In this document: piece by piece, positions 1-7,647 of the stretch
How the letters are laid out: each line of letters opens with the position of its first letter
Numbering within the stretch: position 1 is the stretch's first letter
Source: Asticcacaulis machinosus
GTDB lineage: Bacteria > Pseudomonadota > Alphaproteobacteria > Caulobacterales > Caulobacteraceae
DNA length: 64,000 nucleotides
Reading direction: 5' to 3'
Assembly: GCF_028550435.1 (NCBI RefSeq)
Contig: NZ_JAQQKV010000002.1
Location: 124,001-188,000 of the forward strand
Position numbers and translations under genes: made by a program
The notes under the pieces: model-generated
The model's database searches: none
What the model was told of the DNA's origin: nothing
Seen by the model: only the letters and a program-made list of their open reading frames with translations

Positions 1-260
1 TCGTCCTCAGTGAGGACCGAATAGGACACGTTGGCCTTCTTCGCCTTGGTATTGGCCAGAACACCGGTCACGATCACGGTTTCAGTGCCATCATCACCCT
101 CATCCGGTGCCGTCTGTGCCTGAGCCTGAACCGCGGCCTGTGCCGGTTCTTGTGCCAACGCCTGGGTGGACATAAGCCCGACGCCCAAGGCCACCAGCAT
201 CGCCGGATACGAAATCTGCGCAGTGGCGCAACGCCCGTTACGGGCCTTATCCTTTTCCAT
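1..260 (-). CDS. TonB-dependent receptor, N-terminal part (cut by window edge)
   Basis: Only the first 86 or so codons are inside the window. From ATG at 260 the product has a hydrophobic signal segment ending near STQALAQ, an Ala/Gln-rich linker, and then a TonB-box-like stretch (TETVIVTGV) followed by the start of a plug domain. This is the usual opening of an outer-membrane TonB-dependent receptor for siderophores or oligosaccharides. A GGGAG ribosome site lies 7 bases before the ATG. Two copies of the locus palindrome (339-350 and 381-394) lie upstream, so it probably belongs to the same LacI-controlled glycan regulon as its neighbour. The signal-peptide region carries an unusual long charged start (MEKDKARNGR). 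Substrate cannot be told from this fragment. Confidence 0.8.
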   Translation of the reverse strand, partial: MEKDKARNGRCATAQISYPAMLVALGVGLMSTQALAQEPAQAAVQAQAQTAPDEGDDGTETVIVTGVLANTKAKKANVSYSVLTED

Positions 261-338
261 CTGTTTCTCCCGCCGGCTCTGTAACCCGGCCTGTTGTTTT
301 AATTGCCTGACCGCCACCCCTTAGAGGCCACCATAAAA

Positions 339-350
339 GTTATCGATAAC
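339..350. promoter_or_regulatory. Operator-like palindrome GTTATCGATAAC
   Basis: A perfect 12-base palindrome sharing the TATCGATA core with the TGATATCGATATCA sites of this locus. It lies 79 bases before the start of the left receptor gene, next to a second copy at 381. Binding by the LacI-family protein encoded at 4684-5736 is inferred. Confidence 0.55.
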
Positions 351-380
351 AAAAAATGGCGTAAAAGGATTTCGATGTTT

Positions 381-394
381 TGATATCGTTATCA
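381..394. promoter_or_regulatory. Operator-like palindrome TGATATCGTTATCA
   Basis: One mismatch from the perfect 14-base palindrome TGATATCGATATCA found at four places in the locus. It is identical to the copy at 3610-3623 in front of the second receptor gene. Likely operator for the left receptor. Confidence 0.6.
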
Positions 395-504
395 GAAAAT
401 TTTCCAAACTGTCAAGCCAAACCCGCCCGCACAATCACAACGCCAACCACCGTTTCCAAATTACCACAGCAAGACAGAACTACGCCAATCAATTGAAATC
501 ATTA

Positions 505-538
505 AATAAAAAAGGCTGCGACATATGATGCCGCAGCC
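505..538 (-). terminator. Intrinsic terminator of the 570-3515 receptor gene
   Basis: Read on the minus strand, a perfect 7-base-pair GGCTGCG/CGCAGCC stem with an 11-base loop is followed by TTTTTTATTT. It lies about 30 bases after the receptor stop codon. Confidence 0.8.
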
Positions 539-569
539 CCTGCTCTCAATAAACTAAAACCGCTCGACA

Positions 570-3515
570 CTACCCGCCAAACTTATAGCGCACCCCAAGC
601 GAGAAGTTGCGGCCATTGGCAAAGTGTTGACGCTCAATATTAGTTTCATAACCGAAGGGCTCGCCGACATTGCGGTTAAGCGCCTGATCGGTCAGGTTCA
701 TAGCATTGAAGCTGACCGCCACCTGATCCGTCAGATTGTAGTTGAGCGACAGATCGAGAATCCCGTACTCACGGATATAACGGCCATCGATCGGATTAAC
801 CGACGCACCAAACAGAATGGCATCCGAGCGATAGGTGTAGACCAGTCGCGCCGAGAATTTTTCATCCTCATACATGCCGGTCAGGCTGTAATTATGCTTT
901 GACTGCATCGGCTGAGGCATGATGACAAAGCGCGGTGCAGCGGCGGTACCAAAATTGATCGGCAGGGCCGTATCCACAAAGGTGTAAGACCCGGCAACGC
1001 CGAAATGGCTCCAGATACCTGGCAAGGCATCAAAGAAATACTGGCCTGACAGCTCCACACCCTCAACCCAGCCCGGCTCGGCATTCACCGTGCGCGTCAC
1101 CAGATATTGCGGCGATGCACATCCGGTTGGCGTTACAACGCCGCTGGGTGCCGGAGCGCCCGCAATGGTTTCACAGCCTGCGATGCCGAAGAAAAAGCTG
1201 TCAATTTCCTTACGGAATACGGCCACCGAAGCATAGTTGGTGCTGGAGAAGTATTTTTCCAGCGACAGGTCATAGCTGTCGGCCACCTGCGGCTTCAGAT
1301 CAGGATTGCCTGCACTCCCCGTCCCCAGAGATGAGCTATAGGACAGGGTCGGATTTAGCTGCCCCAGATCCGGACGGGTCAGGCCACGGCCATAACCAAA
1401 CCGCACAAGCAGATCATTGTCGCCCGTCAGATCATAGGTCACATTCAACGAAGGCAGGGTGTTCTTGTAGGACGACGACGCCTCAATGGCAGACGCCCCC
1501 GCACCGGAGCGGAAGAAGCCTTCCGTCTTCACCCAACGCACACCGACATTGCCCTTCAGACGATCACTGAAGAACCCGAACTCACCCATGAGAAAGGCGG
1601 CGGTGGTATCTTCTTCGCTGTAGCGGCGGTTCGCAGTTACCTCAGGCAGTGAAGCCTCTGCCGCAATACCCGCATTGGGGAAACGGTTGCGGACATTATC
1701 GCCTAGCAAGGCGTCGGAATCGAACACCAAGAAGCCGCCGGAATAGCCTGTCTCACCGCGCATGAAATTGCGCGGGGCATTGACCAGCAAGTCCGCCATC
1801 GCCGATCCGTAAATCATATTGGCAGTCGTGCGCACCCCGCCATCCGTCGTCAGGCGTCGGCCGGAGAAGTTATAGGTGCGGTAATCATCCTGCTGATGCG
1901 CAAAGCGAACGCCGAACTTGACGGCTGAGAACGGCCCGGCTTCCGGCATATATTTACCAGAGAAAGCCGCCGCCCAGGCACTGTCGTCCCACTTCTGGTT
2001 CGTGCCGTTATTGTAGTCGCGGAAAATCCAGTTGGCCGCGTCATCCAGCCGGGGGCCCGAAATATCAAAAGTATGCGGCTCACCGGTTGTGGTGCGCACA
2101 ATATTCCAGGTCAGGCCGGGCGCGGAATCCATATTCACCGACCGGTTATCCTGAGAACGCGTGGTCTCCAGATACATCAGGTCAGCCCTGAACTCCAACT
2201 GAGCCGTCGGTTTCCATTCCACACCGCCGGCCAGAGACGCCGTGTCATATTCGTGATGCTCATCACCACCGACCGTGGTCAGCGTTGAATTGAGGAAGGT
2301 CGCCCCCGCCAGACGTTGATCAACAACTACATCATCTGAGCCGCCATTGCTGTTACGGTTGGCCAGTCCTTCGGTGTAGTCGAACGGCGTCGTCGTCAGA
2401 TTTTGAACTGTGCCGCCATCAACGGCGTTCAGACCGCGATAGTTCTGATGGTACAGATAGTAGTTATAATTATATTCGGCATAGAAACGCAGGCTGTCAT
2501 TTACCCGGTAATCGCTGGCAAGGCTTAAGCCCTTACGGGTGCGGTAAATGCTTTCCTGGAACAGATTATTGGTCAGCGCAGGCGCCACCATAATATTGTC
2601 CCGTTGCGCACTGGTCAGGGGCGCACCTGTGAACGAGGTCAGATTAGCATTCGGGACGTTGGCCGTGTTCGGTACACTGGCCAAAAACCAGGTATCGTTA
2701 CGTCCGGCATAGGCCTGATTGGCGCCCGCCGCAATCGCACCGGCACTGGTATATTCAGCATCATCGGCACGGATAGCACGCTTGAAATTGGCCCCGCCAT
2801 TGGCCGGATTATTATCAGAACGCCCGCTGCTTTCGCTGAAGGTACCCGCCGCCATTACACCGATGCGCCCGCCATTGGCCAGATCCCAGCGGTTTGCTAC
2901 CAGACCGAAGATTTCAGGATCAGCCTTTTTGATCAGGTCATTGTAACGGGCCGTCGCGCCCAGAGAGACCGTAGGCCCTTTGAAGTCGCTCGGGTTACGG
3001 GTGCGAATATTCACCAGACCGCCAATACCGCCTTCGATATGCTCCGCCGAAGGGTTCTTATAAACATCGATACCGGCAACCATGCCTGGAATAGCGCTTT
3101 CGACATTGAACTCACGCGTCCCGGCGGTGAAAAATACCCGACTATTGAGCTGAGAGGCCGTCTGTCCCGACAGACCGCGGATAGTCACACCGGAACCGGA
3201 GCCCGCAGGGGACGCCCCTTCACCGCCATAGCGATAGCCCTGCACACCGGGAATGCGGGTCAGGGTTTCCGAGACGTTGGTGTCCGGCAGCTTACCAATG
3301 TCTTCGGCGGTAATGGAATCGACGACCTCAAGCGTATTCTTCTTGATCGAGACCGATGAGCGCGCCGAAGCGCGAATACCGGTGACCACCACCGTGGTTG
3401 TGTCGGCATCTTCCGCAGGGGCGGCGTCTTGTGCATTAGCCGCAGTCGCCACGCCCAAGGCCAACAGCAACGCGGCCCCCGACACGCACGCGCGCATCCG
3501 TGTGTATCTTTTCAT
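570..3515 (-). CDS. TonB-dependent receptor (outer-membrane oligosaccharide uptake)
   Basis: A 981-aa outer-membrane receptor. Residues 1-29 form a signal peptide ending ATAANAQ. A TonB-box-like stretch (TTVVVTGIRAS) lies near residues 38-48, then the plug domain (SETLTRIPGVQ, TIRGLSGQ) and a long 22-strand-type barrel with the typical late motif (LSLNYNLTDQVAVSFNAMNLTD). The size and the NVSETLTRIPGVQ plug are usual for the large carbohydrate receptors of Caulobacterales and Xanthomonadales. The ATG at 3515 was chosen because GGAGG stands 7 bases before it; an upstream in-frame start lacks a ribosome site. Unusually the chain ends F-G-G, so the aromatic barrel-end residue is two positions from the terminus. 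Two operator palindromes (3610, 3640) precede it. Neighbouring enzymes suggest uptake of acidic arabinogalactan-type oligosaccharides, which is inference. Confidence 0.93.
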   Translation of the reverse strand: MKRYTRMRACVSGAALLLALGVATAANAQDAAPAEDADTTTVVVTGIRASARSSVSIKKNTLEVVDSITAEDIGKLPDTNVSETLTRIPGVQGYRYGGEGASPAGSGSGVTIRGLSGQTASQLNSRVFFTAGTREFNVESAIPGMVAGIDVYKNPSAEHIEGGIGGLVNIRTRNPSDFKGPTVSLGATARYNDLIKKADPEIFGLVANRWDLANGGRIGVMAAGTFSESSGRSDNNPANGGANFKRAIRADDAEYTSAGAIAAGANQAYAGRNDTWFLASVPNTANVPNANLTSFTGAPLTSAQRDNIMVAPALTNNLFQESIYRTRKGLSLASDYRVNDSLRFYAEYNYNYYLYHQNYRGLNAVDGGTVQNLTTTPFDYTEGLANRNSNGGSDDVVVDQRLAGATFLNSTLTTVGGDEHHEYDTASLAGGVEWKPTAQLEFRADLMYLETTRSQDNRSVNMDSAPGLTWNIVRTTTGEPHTFDISGPRLDDAANWIFRDYNNGTNQKWDDSAWAAAFSGKYMPEAGPFSAVKFGVRFAHQQDDYRTYNFSGRRLTTDGGVRTTANMIYGSAMADLLVNAPRNFMRGETGYSGGFLVFDSDALLGDNVRNRFPNAGIAAEASLPEVTANRRYSEEDTTAAFLMGEFGFFSDRLKGNVGVRWVKTEGFFRSGAGASAIEASSSYKNTLPSLNVTYDLTGDNDLLVRFGYGRGLTRPDLGQLNPTLSYSSSLGTGSAGNPDLKPQVADSYDLSLEKYFSSTNYASVAVFRKEIDSFFFGIAGCETIAGAPAPSGVVTPTGCASPQYLVTRTVNAEPGWVEGVELSGQYFFDALPGIWSHFGVAGSYTFVDTALPINFGTAAAPRFVIMPQPMQSKHNYSLTGMYEDEKFSARLVYTYRSDAILFGASVNPIDGRYIREYGILDLSLNYNLTDQVAVSFNAMNLTDQALNRNVGEPFGYETNIERQHFANGRNFSLGVRYKFGG

Positions 3516-3609
3516 TTTGTTTCCTCCGGCGCTTAACGTGCATGTCGTCATTATATTGGCCCCTGCATATCTCTATGCCGCACCGGACAACTTTGCCGTC
3601 AACCTTTTT

Positions 3610-3623
3610 TGATATCGTTATCA
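3610..3623. promoter_or_regulatory. Operator palindrome TGATATCGTTATCA
   Basis: One mismatch from the locus consensus TGATATCGATATCA. It lies 95 bases before the receptor start at 3515, paired with a second copy 30 bases further upstream (exactly about three helical turns, centre to centre), which suits cooperative or looped LacI-family binding. Confidence 0.65.
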
Positions 3624-3639
3624 GAAAGCGGCATCAATT

Positions 3640-3653
3640 TGATATCGATACCA
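3640..3653. promoter_or_regulatory. Operator palindrome TGATATCGATACCA
   Basis: Second copy in front of the receptor gene, one mismatch from the consensus and spaced 30 bases from the first copy. Confidence 0.6.
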
Positions 3654-3755
3654 CAAATAAGTCTTACGCTTGTATGACAAATGCGTCAATATATATTCAG
3701 CTCATAGCGGCTAACCTGACGCCTTTATGCCACATATTTTGACACAACCGTCGAA

Positions 3756-4595
3756 TTACAGCGCTGTCATAACCCGGCCGATCCAACGCGCTGCCAAAAA
3801 CGGCCATTGATCATGCGTTCCGGCGAGGTCACGTAACGCGAATCCGTGGGGTGCCTGCGGAAAAATATGGGCCTCGACATCACCCCCATTCCGGTGCATG
3901 GCCCTGACAAAATTCAGTGCATGATCGACTGGCACCGGCTGATCATGAAGCGCATAGACCAGAAAGACCGGCACCTTGGGCAGGCCATGCGGTTCTTCGG
4001 CAATCCCAATGGGCCAGGCGTCATAAAAGTCCTGCTTCTCAACCGGCGGATAATCAGGCTTTCCCGCCGGCGCCTTATATTGACGGTGATTGGCATTGAC
4101 CGGCGCATAGCCGATCATAAGGCCTGCCGCACCAACCGTATGCTCCTGACAGGCCATGACACCGGCCAGATGGCCACCGGACGACAGGCCAAAATGCAGG
4201 AGGGGCAAATCATCGCGGGCCTGCAGAAAATCCAGACACAAAAGACCGTCGGTCAGAGCGATGTCAAACGGCCAGACCTCACCAGTCTCACCCCGCGCCG
4301 CGCCGGGCAGCCGATGCACCACCACATAGGCATCAATACCCAGCCCCGACAGCCATACGGCGATTTCAATGCCTTCTTTGTCATGAACCAGATCAAGGTA
4401 ACCACCGCCCGGATACACCAGCGCTCGCGCGCGTGGCTTTGAAGTCGCCCTGTAGAGATGCAGTTCCAGACGATTGACAGCGTAGTACCGGCGATCAGGC
4501 CATACCCCCTCAAGGACATTAGGCGCACCATCCGAAAGGACAAACACTTCATCCGGCAGGATGGGAGTCTCAGCGTTTAAAAGTGCTTGCGGCAT
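3756..4595 (-). CDS. Alpha/beta-hydrolase, acetyl-esterase-like
   Basis: A 279-aa alpha/beta-hydrolase of the esterase/lipase (acetylxylan-esterase-like) type. The oxyanion-hole loop reads PGGGYLDL, the nucleophile elbow is GLSSGGH, and the acid and base are probably the Asp of HDQPVP and the His of APHGF. No signal peptide is seen, so it likely acts in the cytoplasm on imported, acetylated oligosaccharides. The ATG at 4595 has AGAGGAG six bases upstream. A longer in-frame start exists, but it would run through the perfect operator at 4632-4645, which argues against it. The gene lies between the receptor and the LacI regulator and is probably in the same regulon. The exact ester substrate cannot be read from sequence. 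Confidence 0.8.
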   Translation of the reverse strand: MPQALLNAETPILPDEVFVLSDGAPNVLEGVWPDRRYYAVNRLELHLYRATSKPRARALVYPGGGYLDLVHDKEGIEIAVWLSGLGIDAYVVVHRLPGAARGETGEVWPFDIALTDGLLCLDFLQARDDLPLLHFGLSSGGHLAGVMACQEHTVGAAGLMIGYAPVNANHRQYKAPAGKPDYPPVEKQDFYDAWPIGIAEEPHGLPKVPVFLVYALHDQPVPVDHALNFVRAMHRNGGDVEAHIFPQAPHGFALRDLAGTHDQWPFLAARWIGRVMTAL

Positions 4596-4631
4596 AACGG
4601 CTCCTCTAACTTCAGCCCATAAACGACAAAA

Positions 4632-4645
4632 TGATATCGATATCA
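4632..4645. promoter_or_regulatory. Perfect operator palindrome TGATATCGATATCA
   Basis: A 14-base perfect palindrome 37 bases before the esterase start, overlapping a possible TTGATA -35 box read leftward. It also lies just beyond the 3' end of the LacI gene. Confidence 0.7.
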
Positions 4646-4683
4646 AAAATGCAAGATATTAAAGCCCTGACTGGCCGCCCGGA

Positions 4684-5736
4684 TTATTCCGGCGCAGGCC
4701 CCGTCGAGTCGCGATCCATCAGGGTGAATTTCATCAGTTGATGGGCAGGCCGTGATGGTTCACCCGATTTCAGCTCTTTGATGCGCTCGAAAATTGTACT
4801 GACCGAACTGCGCCCCATAGCCACAATCGGCTGATGCACCGTAGTCAGTTGCGGCCAGATAGTTGATGCCACCGGCGTGTCGTCAAATCCGCACACACTC
4901 AGTTGCTCGGGGATTGAGATCTTTAGCCCGTGCGCGACCGCCATGACCCCGGCGGCCATATCGTCATTTGAGGCAAATATAGCTGTGGGAGGGTCTTTGC
5001 GATCCAAAAGCTCGCGCCCGGTCTCAAGCCCTGATTTGTAGGTAAACTGCCCCTGCACGACCAGCGCCTCATCCAGAGCAATGCCAGCCTCCGACAGCCC
5101 TTTTAGAAAGCCCTCATAACGGACTTCGGTCGGCGTGTGGGTCGGATTACCCTTGATGAATCCAATGCGCTTATGCCCCAGCTTGATCAGATGGCGGGTA
5201 AGGGCCAGAGCCCCCTGAAAGTCATCAATACGCACTGCTGAAACTTCAGGCAAAGGCCGCGCCGTGGCCAGCGCCAGAACCGGAATCCCCACGCGGGTCA
5301 GCATCTGCACGGTCGGCGCGGAATCACACAGAGGCGGCGGCAAAATCACCCCGTCCACGCCCGCTTCGACCAGGCGATTGACGGCATTTTTCTGCGATTG
5401 CAACCCACCGCATTTTTCCAGCAACAACTGCGCGCCCAGACGCGCCGCCTGATCCAGTCCGCCCAGCATGATTTCATTCAGATATGACGCTGACGGGTGA
5501 GAATAAAGAACACCGATCCGCACCCCCCCCATGCCGGCGCGGGTCGAGCGCGCCGCCATGTTCATGGTATATTTCAGGGCCTTGATTGAGGCCATGACCT
5601 TTTCACGCAAAGGCTCACGCACATTAACGTTCTTATTGATAACACGCGATACGGTCATAGAAGAGACACCGGCGTGTCTGGCTACGTCGTGGATCGTTAC
5701 CGTGCCGCCCTGATCGTTCATACGCTGACGTTTCAT
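4684..5736 (-). CDS. LacI-family transcriptional regulator
   Basis: A 350-aa LacI/GalR-family repressor. The N-terminal helix-turn-helix and hinge helix are clear (TIHDVARHAGVSSMTVSRVI at residues 13-32, then a KALKY hinge region), followed by the two-lobed periplasmic-binding-protein-like effector domain with GVRIGVLYSHPSASYLNE and GFIKGNPTHTPTEVRYEGF. Family members bind palindromes as dimers and release them on binding a sugar. It sits in the middle of the glycan locus, and copies of TGATATCGATATCA stand before the surrounding transcription units, so it is the natural owner of those operators. The start at 5736 has AGGGA upstream; an ATG five codons later is possible. Its own leader lacks that palindrome but holds two different inverted repeats (5790-5822, 5853-5876). 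Confidence 0.93.
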   Translation of the reverse strand: MKRQRMNDQGGTVTIHDVARHAGVSSMTVSRVINKNVNVREPLREKVMASIKALKYTMNMAARSTRAGMGGVRIGVLYSHPSASYLNEIMLGGLDQAARLGAQLLLEKCGGLQSQKNAVNRLVEAGVDGVILPPPLCDSAPTVQMLTRVGIPVLALATARPLPEVSAVRIDDFQGALALTRHLIKLGHKRIGFIKGNPTHTPTEVRYEGFLKGLSEAGIALDEALVVQGQFTYKSGLETGRELLDRKDPPTAIFASNDDMAAGVMAVAHGLKISIPEQLSVCGFDDTPVASTIWPQLTTVHQPIVAMGRSSVSTIFERIKELKSGEPSRPAHQLMKFTLMDRDSTGPAPE

Positions 5737-5789
5737 TTCAAATCCCTGGCGATTCAGCTAACGCAAAAGTAGACCAGCTATTTACTAAA

Positions 5790-5822
5790 GCAAATTTCGA
5801 TCATATTGCATCGTAAATTTGC
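5790..5822. promoter_or_regulatory. Inverted repeat in the LacI gene leader
   Basis: Arms GCAAATTTCGAT and ATCGTAAATTTGC (one extra base in the right arm) flank an 8-base centre, about 54 bases before the LacI start. It differs from the TGATATCGATATCA sites, so it may bind another regulator. Function is a guess. Confidence 0.4.
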
Positions 5823-5852
5823 TCTAATTTTTTAGTGGTCGCTCTCATCTAT

Positions 5853-5876
5853 CCATCAAGTGATTCCACTTGATGG
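5853..5876. promoter_or_regulatory. Perfect 10-bp inverted repeat between GH43 and lacI-type gene
   Basis: CCATCAAGTG-ATTC-CACTTGATGG. It lies 29 bases after the GH43 stop and upstream of the regulator. There is no T-tract on either side, so a classical terminator is doubtful; an operator or an mRNA-end hairpin is possible. Confidence 0.4.
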
Positions 5877-5904
5877 GAAAAACGCTCTGGCTGCGCAATA
5901 AGGC

Positions 5905-7647
5905 TCAAGGCGTCACGCTGAAACTATCAAATTGCGCATATCCTACGCGAGTCGCAACAAACGCCGATGTACCTGAGGCGCTCTGCGCAAACAAGCCGAT
6001 CTGAGTCCCGACCCAACGCCCCGGCTGCGTCATCATGCCGGGCCCAACCGGCGTAAAGACGACCCCATCCAGACTGTAGCTGAACGACACCTTCGCGTGG
6101 GTTGAACGCAGCATGGACGGCCAGTAATGGGGAAACTGCGGCACGGGGTCAGCCACGGTTACCGGCTCAAAGCGCGCACGCACCCATACCGGCCCGTCAA
6201 CACGCACCGGTGCCGTTAAAGAGGTCTCGCTCCCGCCGGCATTGGCCCGCAAACGTGTGACCTGCACCAGCTTTACACCATCGGCAGTGCTTTCCAGTCC
6301 AATCCAGCCATAATCATAGCCAAGCACCAAAAGTCCCGCGCGCTCCCCTGCCAGATTGGGCGTCAGGCTCAGTTTCATCGTCGCGCTGAAACTCATGCCC
6401 GGCAGTTTCTGAGTCAGCAGATTGCCCGCCTCCCATAGATTGACCGATGACGACACGGATTTCAGACGCAGCGCGCCTTTGACAGATGGATCGACCCAGT
6501 CTTCGGACGGATTGGCGCTCCATTGCCAGCCCAAATGATAGCCGTCAGCAAAATCGTCATCCACAGGCAGTCGGGCAATCGGTTGCGACGGTAAATTCGG
6601 CTTTTTGTGACGCCACACCGGCTGGCCGTAGACCTGCCCTTTTTGACGCTCGCCAATAAGGGGCCAGCCATCTTTTTGCCACTGCATCGGTTGCAGCATG
6701 ACGCGTCGGCCATAGGAATCCGTGTCCTGAAAATGCAGGAACCAGTCTTCACCAGAGGCTGTATCAACCCACGCGCCCTGATGGGGGCCGTTCATGGTGG
6801 TATTGCCCTGATCGATAACACTTCGCCCCTCATAGGGGCCATAGATCGATTTCGAGCGAAATACCCCCTGCCAGCCGCCCTTAACAGAACCCGACGGCGC
6901 AAAGATATAATACCACTCACCGCGTTTATAGAGCTTGGGCCCTTCGGTCGTGAACCACGGCATCAACCCTTGCGAGGTTTTGACCTTGGGCAGTTTATCG
7001 CCTTCGATGATACGCACACCCTCATCGACCGTTTTTGTGCCGTCGGCATTGAGCTTTTTAAGCGTAATGATGTTCTTTATGCCCGCCCGTGATCCGGCAA
7101 AACCTATCACCAGATAGCCCTGCCCGTCCGTATCCCAGAACGGAGCTGGATCAATGGCGCCTTTGGTACTGTCGACCAGTACCGGCGCACTCCACGGCCC
7201 CTTTGGGTCTTCGGCGGTCACCAGAAATATCCCGAAATCCGGATCGGGATAATAGATCATGAACTTGCCATTATGGTGGCGAATGGCAGGCGCCCAGACA
7301 CCGCCCCCACGACGGGGCACCGAATGGTGTGCGTCCGGCACATTGCGCGTCAATGCGTGCCCGATCAGAGTCCAGTTGACCAGATCTTTGGAATGCAGAA
7401 CGGGCAGGCCTGGCACATTGGTGAAACTGGACGCCGTCAGATAATAGTCATCCCCAACCCGCACCACGTCAGGATCGGAATAATCGCCCTGAAGCACCGG
7501 ATTGATATAGGTGCCATCGCCCTGATCCGACACCCAGATACCGGCCGGCATTTGTGTATCCGGCACGACCCGCGGCGGCTCGGCAGCCTGAGCCATGACA
7601 GGTAAAACCAGCCCCGCCAACCATAACACTACTGTTGCCTTCATCAT
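5905..7647 (-). CDS. Glycoside hydrolase family 43 (beta-xylosidase/alpha-L-arabinofuranosidase type)
   Basis: A 580-aa secreted enzyme: signal peptide to about residue 22 (LVLPVMAQAA), a five-bladed GH43 propeller, then a concanavalin-like C-terminal domain of about 200 residues. The three GH43 acids are in place: general base D58 (YSDPDVV), pKa modulator D166 (AIDPAPF) and general acid E235 (TTEGPKL). GH43 enzymes with this C-terminal domain mostly remove terminal arabinofuranose or xylose. It is the last gene of a leftward operon; its ATG overlaps the TGA of the GH97 gene by four bases, which suggests translational coupling. Within the locus it would trim side-chain arabinose, which is inference; activity on xylose cannot be excluded. 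Confidence 0.9.
   Translation of the reverse strand: MMKATVVLWLAGLVLPVMAQAAEPPRVVPDTQMPAGIWVSDQGDGTYINPVLQGDYSDPDVVRVGDDYYLTASSFTNVPGLPVLHSKDLVNWTLIGHALTRNVPDAHHSVPRRGGGVWAPAIRHHNGKFMIYYPDPDFGIFLVTAEDPKGPWSAPVLVDSTKGAIDPAPFWDTDGQGYLVIGFAGSRAGIKNIITLKKLNADGTKTVDEGVRIIEGDKLPKVKTSQGLMPWFTTEGPKLYKRGEWYYIFAPSGSVKGGWQGVFRSKSIYGPYEGRSVIDQGNTTMNGPHQGAWVDTASGEDWFLHFQDTDSYGRRVMLQPMQWQKDGWPLIGERQKGQVYGQPVWRHKKPNLPSQPIARLPVDDDFADGYHLGWQWSANPSEDWVDPSVKGALRLKSVSSSVNLWEAGNLLTQKLPGMSFSATMKLSLTPNLAGERAGLLVLGYDYGWIGLESTADGVKLVQVTRLRANAGGSETSLTAPVRVDGPVWVRARFEPVTVADPVPQFPHYWPSMLRSTHAKVSFSYSLDGVVFTPVGPGMMTQPGRWVGTQIGLFAQSASGTSAFVATRVGYAQFDSFSVTP

Larger units (their letters stand above)
261..569. other. Intergenic region between two receptor genes
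   Basis: About 309 bases without a gene. It holds the leader and presumed promoter of the left receptor, two regulon palindromes (339-350, 381-394) and the terminator of the right receptor (505-538). The rest is AT-rich with nothing else I can support. Confidence 0.6.

Noticed and set aside
2604-3359. 251-codon plus-strand frame inside the receptor gene
   Set aside because: Opposite a well-supported TonB receptor and without recognisable features.
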